Of a stretch of DNA of 6,288 nt, positions 1 to 5,092 are shown piece by piece. Source of the DNA: Candidatus Agrococcus pullicola (GTDB lineage: Bacteria > Actinomycetota > Actinomycetes > Actinomycetales > Microbacteriaceae); the NCBI GenBank assembly GCA_019115685.1, contig DXDC01000229.1, forward strand, positions 1 to 6,288, given 5' to 3'. Below the pieces are notes generated by a model. It saw only the letters and a list, made by a program, of their open reading frames with translations. It searched no databases and was not told where the DNA came from. Position numbers and translations under genes: made by a program. The stretch's first letter is position 1, and every line of letters starts with the position of its first letter.

Positions 1-204
1 GCCGCGGTCTGCCGCGCGACGCGCGCCCTGCACGCGGACGGCGCGCTCGACGATGCGGCGTTCGCCGAGACGGTCGACGCCGTCGGGCGCGAGGGGCTCG
101 CCGAGCTCGTCTGGCTCACCGGCTACTACGCGATGCTCGCGACGTCGTTGCGCGTGTTCGACCCGCCGGTGCCGCCGGCCGCGCGCGGTATCTTCGCCGA
201 CTGA
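1..204 (+). CDS. Carboxymuconolactone decarboxylase family protein, C-terminal part
   Basis: This is an open frame running in from the left edge and ending with TGA at 202-204; the last 67 residues are visible. The stretch AELVWLTGYYAMLATSLRVF followed by a Pro-rich tail resembles the C-terminal helix and tail of AhpD-like carboxymuconolactone decarboxylase proteins, which act in aromatic degradation or as peroxidase-type CxxC enzymes. The catalytic region would lie upstream of the window, so substrate and reaction cannot be judged. Third codon positions are almost all G or C, more extreme than in the genes after 430, which marks this as likely backbone. The family call rests on pattern recognition of the tail only. 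Confidence 0.68.
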   Translation, partial: AAVCRATRALHADGALDDAAFAETVDAVGREGLAELVWLTGYYAMLATSLRVFDPPVPPAARGIFAD

Positions 205-211
205 CCCGCGC

Positions 212-253
212 GACGAAGCGCCCGCCTCGATCTCTCGAGACGGGCGCTTCGTC
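212..253. terminator. Long perfect hairpin, likely bidirectional terminator
   Basis: Arm 212-224 (GACGAAGCGCCCG) is the exact reverse complement of 241-253. The stem continues inward after one C/A mismatch (225/240) through 226-230 and 235-239, leaving the loop TCTC at 231-234. It starts 8 bases after the stop codon of the preceding gene. No T-run follows on either side, which is common for actinobacterial terminators. It lies between two genes that converge on it (the decarboxylase on plus, the surface-protein remnant on minus), so it could serve both. Confidence 0.75.
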
Positions 254-281
254 ATGCCGCGACGGATGCCCGGCGTTCGCC

Positions 282-420
282 CTAGCCGGCGCCGTGCGAA
301 CGGATCCGTCGGCTCGCGATCACGATTCCGCCCGCGACGAGGAGCGCGAGGCCCGTGCCGACCAGGGCCGGCACGACGTCGCCGCCGGTAGCGCGGAGCC
401 TGCCTTCCCCGTTGCACCAG
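282..420 (-). pseudogene. C-terminal remnant of a sortase-anchored surface protein
   Basis: Read on the minus strand, the frame ending at 282-284 (TAG) encodes a classic cell-wall sorting signal: a pentapeptide LRATG (384-398) followed by GD, then a hydrophobic stretch VVPALVGTGLALLVAGGIVI, then a positively charged tail containing RRIR. Family knowledge: such tails hold proteins in the membrane until sortase cleaves at LPXTG-like motifs. The Pro of LPATG is replaced by Arg here. Upstream of about 420 the frame continues only as antisense of the phosphatase gene and shows no surface-protein features, so the body of the protein is missing. I infer that incoming DNA replaced it. The exact breakpoint is uncertain, about 405 to 440. 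Confidence 0.6.
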
Positions 421-430
421 GCCCACTGGG

Positions 431-456
431 CTCGATCTCGTTGTGTCAGGATCGAG
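431..456. promoter_or_regulatory. 7-bp inverted repeat just before the phosphatase start
   Basis: CTCGATC at 431-437 is repeated as its reverse complement GATCGAG at 450-456, separated by 12 bases and ending two bases before the ATG at 459. The likely ribosome binding bases (AGGA, 448-451) touch the right arm. It could be an operator or a 5'-end mRNA hairpin. No regulator can be assigned. Confidence 0.35.
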
Positions 457-458
457 AC

Positions 459-1079
459 ATGCAGCAGGTTTACGTCGTCACTCATCCAGAGGCCACGCAT
501 CACGTCGATCGTCTCGTCGGTGGGTGGTACGACTCGAACCTGACCGAGCAGGGTCACGCTCAAGCAGAACGCATCGCCAGGTTCCTCGGTGCCGCGATTC
601 CTCGCGACGCAACAATCCAGCTTGTCTCGTCGGACCTCGCCAGAACGGCACAGACCGCGTCCGTTATAGGAGCATCGCTGGGCGTTGCGGTCGAGTTCGA
701 CGTTGACCTACGAGAGAAGTCGTACGGGGTCGCCGAAGGCCGCGACCAGGCTTGGCTCGATGAAAGATTCATCTTCCCGCCTGCGCAAGGGGAGCGACTG
801 GACCATGACGAGGGAATCGAGGGTGGTGAGACGAAGCGTGCGTGGATTGAGCGCGCTCACGCCGCCGTCGCGCGGATCGAGCGCACCGACGCGGGGCACC
901 GAGTCATCGTGACGCACGGTGGAACTGCGAGTTGGGTCATCATGGCGTGGATGCGCATCCCGATAGACGCGTGCGCGTATGCGATGTTCAAGATGCCATC
1001 CGGCAGTGTGACGATTCTCGAGGAAGACAATCGCTTTCATAGCCGGACACTCGTCACGCTGGGGAAGCGTGACTTCTGA
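459..1079 (+). CDS. Histidine phosphatase family protein with variant active-site motif
   Basis: A 206-residue protein of the histidine phosphatase (phosphoglycerate-mutase-like) superfamily, the usual size for small single-domain members. Landmarks: VVTHPEA near the N-terminus with His9 as the likely phospho-acceptor, LTEQG at 28-32, SSDLARTAQT at 57-66 with conserved Arg62, LREKSYGVAEG at 84-94 with the probable acid Glu86, and VTHGG at 151-155 with the second His153. The usual RHG triad is THP here, so the first arginine is replaced by Thr. I recall THPEA-type members in Actinobacteria, so this looks like a subfamily trait rather than damage. ATG at 459 is chosen because the domain begins directly there and AGGA lies at 448-451; a longer upstream frame to 294 reads through the surface-protein remnant. 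The substrate is unknown. Confidence 0.85.
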   Translation: MQQVYVVTHPEATHHVDRLVGGWYDSNLTEQGHAQAERIARFLGAAIPRDATIQLVSSDLARTAQTASVIGASLGVAVEFDVDLREKSYGVAEGRDQAWLDERFIFPPAQGERLDHDEGIEGGETKRAWIERAHAAVARIERTDAGHRVIVTHGGTASWVIMAWMRIPIDACAYAMFKMPSGSVTILEEDNRFHSRTLVTLGKRDF

Positions 1080-1097
1080 GGGCCGCACGGGCAAAGC

Positions 1098-1484
1098 GTG
1101 ATTCGCTCCGTCGGCACGAGCCATCGCGGCGTACGCGTTCACATGCTCGTCGACGAAAATACGTCGCCGTCGACCAGGTCAGCCCGTCGGGCTTATCGCA
1201 ACTCACGCCCCAGTCCCAATGCCTTATTGGTTGGGGCGGCAGAACTTGTCGGGTCTATGGTGCTCGCCTGGATTGTGACGATGTCCATACTCAGCTGGCG
1301 CGACGTGAACCCGTTCGCAGGCGCCGACAATGACGGTTGGGCTGCGCTATCCACGACGTGCTACGTTTTCGCCGCAATGTGGCCACCCCTGTTGGCGGCT
1401 GCGTCCATCGGATACCTCGTGGACATTCGACCCCGCTCTTTCGACACTCGCGGTCGGAGATCTGCTCATGCGGAACGCCTCTGA
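1098..1484 (+). CDS. Small two-helix membrane protein of unknown function
   Basis: A 128-residue frame from GTG 1098; a shorter form of 113 residues from ATG 1143 is equally possible, and neither start has a strong ribosome binding site. Two hydrophobic segments are visible, about residues 42-65 (ALLVGAAELVGSMVLAWIVT and following) and 81-108 (containing CYVFAAMWPPLLAAASIGYL), each followed by basic residues, so an integral membrane protein is likely. The N-terminus is polar and Arg/Ser-rich, as is the C-terminal tail. I do not recognise a family. It begins 18 bases after the phosphatase stop, and its TGA abuts an ATG at 1485 in TGAATG form, though the next gene more likely starts at 1551. 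Co-transcription with the phosphatase is plausible. Confidence 0.6.
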   Translation: MIRSVGTSHRGVRVHMLVDENTSPSTRSARRAYRNSRPSPNALLVGAAELVGSMVLAWIVTMSILSWRDVNPFAGADNDGWAALSTTCYVFAAMWPPLLAAASIGYLVDIRPRSFDTRGRRSAHAERL

Positions 1485-1540
1485 ATGAAGAAGGCACCGT
1501 CGGGCGTTGCCCGCCTCGCGCCGATCCAACGAAATCGACA

Positions 1541-1546
1541 TACTGT
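1541..1546 (+). promoter_or_regulatory. Candidate -10 element for a leaderless AraC-type gene
   Basis: TACTGT fits the actinobacterial -10 form TAnnnT and ends only 4 bases before the ATG at 1551. There is no Shine-Dalgarno sequence before that ATG. This spacing is typical of leaderless transcripts, in which transcription starts at or next to the start codon. No convincing -35 is present. Confidence 0.3.
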
Positions 1547-1550
1547 CGGC

Positions 1551-2384
1551 ATGGAGTACGTGTCCCGAGCGCCGCGGCCCCCGTTGAACGAATTGATCGA
1601 TGACCTCTACTACCTGCACGGGACGCCGCCATATCCCCGGCTGACATTGCCGCCGTCGGCGGCGGCGTTTCTCATCGTCAACCTCGGACCGCCGTTCCAC
1701 ATCGGTGTCGGCGCCGAGGCGGCCGACTACATCGACGGTTGCGTGGTCAGCGCGTCAACACAAGCGTTGGAATTCGGTTACCCACCCGACACCCGATCCG
1801 TCGGTGTCCATTTCAAACCATGGGGGCTAGCGCCGTTCGTGCCGATGCCCGCGGCTGAGTTGCGTGACCGGCCGGCGACGATTGAACACGTGTGGGGGCG
1901 GTCCGCTGCCGCTGAACTGCGGGATCGCTTGACTACGGCCGCGGACGTGCCTTGGATGCTCACGCTCCTCGAAGAAGAGCTGATGCGGCGGTTGCGTGAA
2001 ACGCCCGATATGGGACTCGTTCGTCAGGCAAGCAACGTCATCGCCGCGACCCGCGGCGCGGTCGCCATCAGCGACCTTCGAGATTCTGCCGGTGTAAGCG
2101 ACACCCACCTGGCTCAGCGATTCAAAGCACTCATCGGCGTCACGCCGAAGCGGCTCGCCCGCAGCTATCGATTCGCTGCCGCCGTCTTCTCCGTGAACTT
2201 CGCGGAGCCGATCGACTGGGGCGCGGTCGCCCACGGTGCGGGCTACTTCGACCAGGCTCACTTCGGCCACGAGTTTCGGGCTTTCACTGGGCTTACGCCG
2301 ACGAGGTATGTCGATGGCCGGCGGCGATTCCTGCGCGAACACCCGGGTCACACACTTGACGGCTGGCCGCTGCCGACCGATTGA
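1551..2384 (+). CDS. AraC-family transcriptional regulator
   Basis: A 277-residue regulator if started at ATG 1551; the frame is open back to ATG 1485, but the extra 22 residues are Arg-rich and show no family similarity. The N-terminal part (about 1-150: EYVSRAPRPPLNELIDDLYY and on) resembles the ligand-sensing domain found in many actinobacterial AraC proteins of the DUF6597 type. The C-terminal domain has the two helix-turn-helix units: first about 171-193 (AISDLRDSAGVSDTHLAQRF), second about 222-244, ending in the family signature GYFDQAHFGHEFRAFTGLTP at 231-250. It is a cytoplasmic DNA-binding protein. It lies 66 bases upstream of the dihydrofolate-reductase-like gene on the same strand, so it probably regulates that gene, itself, or both. 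The inducer is unknown. Confidence 0.88.
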   Translation: MEYVSRAPRPPLNELIDDLYYLHGTPPYPRLTLPPSAAAFLIVNLGPPFHIGVGAEAADYIDGCVVSASTQALEFGYPPDTRSVGVHFKPWGLAPFVPMPAAELRDRPATIEHVWGRSAAAELRDRLTTAADVPWMLTLLEEELMRRLRETPDMGLVRQASNVIAATRGAVAISDLRDSAGVSDTHLAQRFKALIGVTPKRLARSYRFAAAVFSVNFAEPIDWGAVAHGAGYFDQAHFGHEFRAFTGLTPTRYVDGRRRFLREHPGHTLDGWPLPTD

Positions 2385-2387
2385 TTT

Positions 2388-2422
2388 TTTACAAGACCAA
2401 CCGGCTCGCGAAATCCTAACCT
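2388..2422 (+). promoter_or_regulatory. Weak promoter candidate upstream of the reductase-like gene
   Basis: The AraC-to-reductase gap (2385-2450) holds TTTACA at 2388-2393 as a possible -35. AATCCT at 2412-2417 follows at 18 bases, or TAACCT at 2417-2422 (fits TAnnnT) at 23 bases. The gap is AT-richer than its neighbours. I see no clear direct repeats for AraC binding. Confidence 0.25.
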
Positions 2423-2450
2423 GGGTCAACCAACCATCAGAGGAGGACCC

Positions 2451-3032
2451 ATGGGTAACGTCGTCATGTACAACTCAGTATCCGTGGACGGCTTCATCGC
2501 GGACGACAACGACCAGCCTGGACCGCTGTTCGACTGGTTGCTCAACGGTGACGTGCCGCTCGATGATAGCGGCGTGCTGAAGGTGTCGCAGACGTCCTAC
2601 GACTACATTCGTCCGTACTGGGATCAGATTGGGGCGACAGTCGTCGGTCGTCATGTCTTCGACATGACAAATGGTTGGGACGGCATCCCGCCGGGCGGCG
2701 TGCCAGCAGTCGTCGTTGTCTCCCATCGGCCCCGGCCCGAAGGTTGGCATCCGAACGCGCCATATCACTTTGTCACTGGTATCGAGGCTGCTGTCGCCAA
2801 GGCACAGCAGCTTGCGGGTGACCGTCTCGTCGAAGTGGCCGCCGGCGATGTTGGCGGCCAGGTGCTGGCTGCGGGCTTGGTCGATGAGGTGCGCATGGAC
2901 GTCGTCCCGGTCGTGCTCGGGTCTGGTAAACGATTCTTCGGCACCGTCGACGTACAACACCTTCTGGAAGACCCCGACGAGGTGATTCAGAGCGATCGGG
3001 TGCTCCATCTGCATTACCGGGTTCGTCGCTGA
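2451..3032 (+). CDS. Dihydrofolate reductase family protein (RibD C-terminal-like domain)
   Basis: A 193-residue single-domain protein of the RibD-C/DHFR-like fold, matching the usual 180-200 residue length. Landmarks: the opening strand and loop MYNSVSVDGFIAD (6-18), the YDYIRPYW region, GATVVGRHVFDM (61-72) with the GR typical of the NADPH-binding part, PAVVVVSHRP (85-94), VEVAAGDVGGQVLAAGLVDE (127-146), and PVVLGSGKRFFG (153-164). Family knowledge: these proteins bind NAD(P)H and reduce pterin-like or unknown substrates; most lone members have no proven reaction. The start at ATG 2451 is supported by a very strong ribosome binding site AGAGGAGG (2439-2446). It sits downstream of an AraC gene on the same strand, a pairing I have seen repeatedly in Actinobacteria. 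Confidence 0.88.
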   Translation: MGNVVMYNSVSVDGFIADDNDQPGPLFDWLLNGDVPLDDSGVLKVSQTSYDYIRPYWDQIGATVVGRHVFDMTNGWDGIPPGGVPAVVVVSHRPRPEGWHPNAPYHFVTGIEAAVAKAQQLAGDRLVEVAAGDVGGQVLAAGLVDEVRMDVVPVVLGSGKRFFGTVDVQHLLEDPDEVIQSDRVLHLHYRVRR

Positions 3033-3309
3033 CCCCCGGCGTTAGCCAACACATGTTCCTTCCCATGGCGGACGCGGGAACATTCCGTCCACCGTGGTCA
3101 GCGGGTGCCACTCTGCAGGTATCTCACGCGCTGAGGGTCGCGGCACGATTCATATCGGAGCCGAAGGTGACGAGTTTGCGCTCGTCGAGGGCAATGACAA
3201 GGTCTGGTTCGTGACCCGCGCGCAGGTCTTCGTCTGCTGTGAACCCGAGCGCGATCGTGTGCCCCCGGGACGGCCGGGGCTCCGCGGGTACTGAGGTGGG
3301 GAGGGCTGA
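3033..3309. other. Intergenic stretch with no supported gene
   Basis: This 277-base gap contains a 7-bp inverted repeat (ATGTTCC 3053-3059 and GGAACAT 3077-3083, 17-base loop) that might be an operator or weak hairpin. Short frames exist on both strands (plus 3094-3294, minus 3124-3444) with similar codon use and no recognisable domain, so I call neither. It could be decayed coding sequence. Confidence 0.5.
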
Positions 3310-3742
3310 GTGAGAATCGGAATCATAGGGGCGGGGATTGCTGGGCTCTGCACAGCTGTCGGCTTCCAACGAGCCGGTGCCGATGTCGTGGTGATGGAGC
3401 GCGGGGAGACCGTACGGGAGGGTCTGGGCTGTCTGTCTTCGCAAACGGGATACGGGCGTTGGATGCGCTCGGAGTCGGCGAGGAGTTCCGTACGGTCACC
3501 CGACGCACGGAAACGGTCCGGGGCGGACAACGGACTCCGTCGGGTGCTTGGCTGTCGACCTTCCCTCACGACGCCATAGCGGAGTTGCGCGTGATTGATC
3601 GAGCGGACCTCCATCGACTCCTGGTCGACAAACTCGCGGATGGTACCATCCGTACCAATGCTCGGGCGATCTCGGTCTCGTCCGGCGGCATCGTCGAAAG
3701 CGTCCCTAACAGCTCACCAACAGTGGCGCGCGCCTCAGAGTC
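3310..3742 (+). pseudogene. FAD-dependent monooxygenase, frameshifted and truncated by IS
   Basis: The gene starts at GTG 3310 behind GGGGAGGG (3298-3305). The first 38 residues give MRIGIIGAGIAGLCTAVGF, a Rossmann FAD-binding start with GAGIAG at 7-12 and the ribose-binding acid Glu30 in VVVMERG. After VREG (3423) the sense frame breaks. Reading resumes one frame over as GLSVFANGIRALDALGVGEE, which is the expected continuation if one base is missing between 3423 and 3424 (GGT-GCT-GGG restored). The second frame continues through RVIDRADLHRLLVDKLADG, a segment typical of p-hydroxybenzoate-hydroxylase-like flavin monooxygenases, until about 3742 where the IS3 left end begins. About 140 of the usual 370-400 residues remain, so the protein cannot be functional. 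The frameshift alone could be a sequencing error; the truncation is not. Confidence 0.82.
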
Positions 3743-3760
3743 TGAAGCGCCCCGGGTCTG
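3743..3760 (+). repeat. Probable IS3 left terminal inverted repeat
   Basis: The segment starts with TG as in other IS3-family ends and is G/C-rich (TGAAGCGCCCCGGGTCTG). The partner repeat would be beyond 6288, so this is identified by position and resemblance only. Confidence 0.55.
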
Positions 3761-3794
3761 ATGGAGGCTCTCAATCCAGTGAAGGATGAGAGTC

Positions 3795-4160
3795 ATGGCA
3801 GCACCACGGAAGTACAGCGAGGAGCTCAAGGAGCGCGCGACGCGGATGGCGCTGGACGCGCGCCAGAACCCCGCGACGAAGACCGGAGCGATCAAACGGA
3901 TCGCCGACCAGCTCGATATCCATCCCGAGGCCTTGCGCACTTGGGTGAGGCAGGCCGAGATCGACGCCGGCGAAGCGCCAGGCACCACGACTGCGGACAC
4001 GCAGAATATCGCCGACCTCGAGCGTGAGGTCCGCGAGCTGCGGCGGGCGAACGAGATCCTGAAGACCGCGTCGGCTTTTTTGCGCCGCGGAGCTCGACCG
4101 CAAGCTGAAGTAACCGGGGTGCCCACCGCGGTGCTCGTCGACTACATCGACGAGCACTGA
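3795..4160 (+). CDS. IS3-family transposase OrfA, fused to the start of OrfB by an indel
   Basis: OrfA binds the IS ends. It starts at ATG 3795 (AAGGA at 3782-3786; an in-frame ATG at 3786 is less well placed). MAAPRKYSEELKERATRMAL opens the helix-turn-helix domain (to about residue 55, IHPEALRTWVRQ), followed by a leucine-zipper-like coiled coil IADLEREVRELRRANEILK. In relatives orfA ends soon after ...KTASAFFAAELDR and orfB is reached by -1 slippage on a T-run. Here an extra G after six Ts (position 4082) forces translation into the OrfB frame (AFLRRGARPQAEV). The normal orfA stop would be TAA 4111-4113. The fused frame then stops at a nonsense TGA (4158-4160), where relatives have an Arg codon. 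OrfA itself may still be made; the full OrfAB transposase cannot. Confidence 0.8.
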   Translation: MAAPRKYSEELKERATRMALDARQNPATKTGAIKRIADQLDIHPEALRTWVRQAEIDAGEAPGTTTADTQNIADLEREVRELRRANEILKTASAFLRRGARPQAEVTGVPTAVLVDYIDEH

Positions 4161-4828
4161 GACCGGTTCGGGGTCGAGCCGATCTGCCAGGTCCTGCGTG
4201 AGGCGGGCCTGAAGATCGCCCCGAGCACCTACTACGCCGCCAAGACGCGCCCGCCCTCGGCCAGAGCGGTCAGAGACGAGCAACTGAAAGCCGACATTGC
4301 GGCTGTCCATGCCGACAATCTCGGCGTCTACGGGGCGCGGAAGGTCCACGCCGAGCTGAATCGAGAGGGCGTCTCGGTTGCCCGTTGCACCGTCGAGCGA
4401 CTGATGCGCGAGCTCGAGCTGCAGGGGCTCCGGCGCGATAAGACGATCAAGACCACCTCGGGTGATGGTGCGGAGACGGAGCGGCCAGCGGATCTCGTCG
4501 GACGAGCGTTCACCGCGACAGCACCGAGTCAGCTCTGGGTCGCGGACCTGACCTATATCCGCACCCATGCCGGATGGGTCTACGCGGCGTTCGTGATCGA
4601 TGTGTTCAGCAGGCTCGTCGTCGGCTGGCAGGTGTCCACGAGCCTGCGCACGGAACTCGCGCTCGACGCGCTCGATATGGGCCTCTGGCAGCGCCGCAGA
4701 AACGGGCAGGACACGACCGGGCTCGTCCACCACTTGAATCCACCCAGTATCGCGCCATCCGCTACACCGAGCGCCTCGCCGAAGCCGATGCCGTCGCTTC
4801 CGTTGGAAGCAAAGGCGATTCGTATGAC
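4119..4828 (+). pseudogene. IS3-family transposase OrfB, 5' part, inactivated
   Basis: OrfB is the DDE integrase-like catalytic subunit. From the usual start region (GTG 4119, VPTAVLVDYIDEH) the frame hits TGA at 4158-4160 in place of CGA. It then continues as DRFGVEPICQVLREAGLKIA, the HTH_21 region (AVHADNLGVYGARKVHAELN) and the integrase core with the first catalytic Asp in LWVADLTYI. At 4734-4747 the expected HHSDRGVQY is garbled: 14 bases stand where 18 are expected, giving HHLNPP and a frame change, so the second catalytic Asp is lost. The other frame resumes with QYRAIRYTERLAEADAVASV and ends at SYD (4828), where the IS110 element begins. At least three independent lesions make this a dead transposase. 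Confidence 0.85.
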
Positions 4829-4839
4829 TGTCAGTCTGT

Positions 4840-5056
4840 TTCTGCCGCATCCCGCAAGGATGGGGTAGTCCTGGCCGGAGCGTTCTGACCCTTGCTTATG
4901 ATTGGCCCGCAGGGTGCCTTGGCGTTGATCTGTCGAGCCTCCGGCCGGGCGCGCAGTAACCGCTGCCGCCGGATCGGGCGTGACCTGATAGGAGCCTGGA
5001 GCAACATCGTCAAAGCGTCCCCATGACAGTCCTGTCCACCCGCCGGCGACAGCGTG
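4840..5056 (+). ncRNA. IS110 bridge RNA (predicted) with target- and donor-binding loops
   Basis: In bridge RNAs, one loop base-pairs with the target DNA and another with the element's own joined ends, guiding the recombinase. Seen here: a 5' hairpin (4848-4852/4858-4862); a target loop (4881-4938) closed by an 11-bp stem 4870-4880/4939-4949 with one G-U; and a donor loop (4973-5042) closed by stem 4961-4972/5043-5054 with one C/A mismatch. In the target loop, TATGAT (4897-4902) equals the left flank TATGAC (4823-4828) apart from one wobble, and 4920-4929 is the exact reverse complement of 6177-6186 at the right junction. In the donor loop, ATAGGAGC (4988-4995) equals the right end 6169-6176, and TGACAGTC (5024-5031) is the reverse complement of 4826-4833. 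The order matches the published IS621 architecture. The exact RNA ends are inferred. Confidence 0.82.
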
Positions 5057-5067
5057 AGTCCCACGCT
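5051..5067 (+). other. Hairpin competing with the donor-loop stem, before the recombinase RBS
   Basis: AGCGTG (5051-5056) pairs with CACGCT (5062-5067) across the loop AGTCC. Bases 5051-5054 are also part of the 3' arm of the donor-loop stem, so the two folds exclude each other. It could be the 3' end or processing signal of the bridge RNA, or could affect translation from the RBS at 5076-5082. Confidence 0.35.
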
Positions 5068-5092
5068 CGTTCGTCAAAGGAGACAGCACACC

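Noticed and set aside
294..458. N-terminal extension of the histidine phosphatase
   Set aside because: The extension is low-complexity, overlaps the surface-protein remnant and has no family similarity; the domain begins right at ATG 459.
3053..3083. Inverted repeat ATGTTCC/GGAACAT as terminator of the reductase-like gene
   Set aside because: A 7-bp stem with a 17-base loop and no T-run is too weak to call as a terminator.
3124..3444. 106-residue minus-strand frame
   Set aside because: Its 5' half is antisense to the monooxygenase start; the 3' half looks protein-like but has no domain I recognise, so it is only mentioned as unassigned.
3771..4850. 359-residue open frame on the minus strand
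   Set aside because: It is exactly antisense to the IS3 transposase genes, has no recognisable domain, and arises from high GC on the opposite strand.
5054..5092. GTG 5054 as the recombinase start
   Set aside because: The codon lies in the 3' arm of the bridge-RNA stem, and the strong AAAGGAG at 5076-5082 serves ATG 5093.
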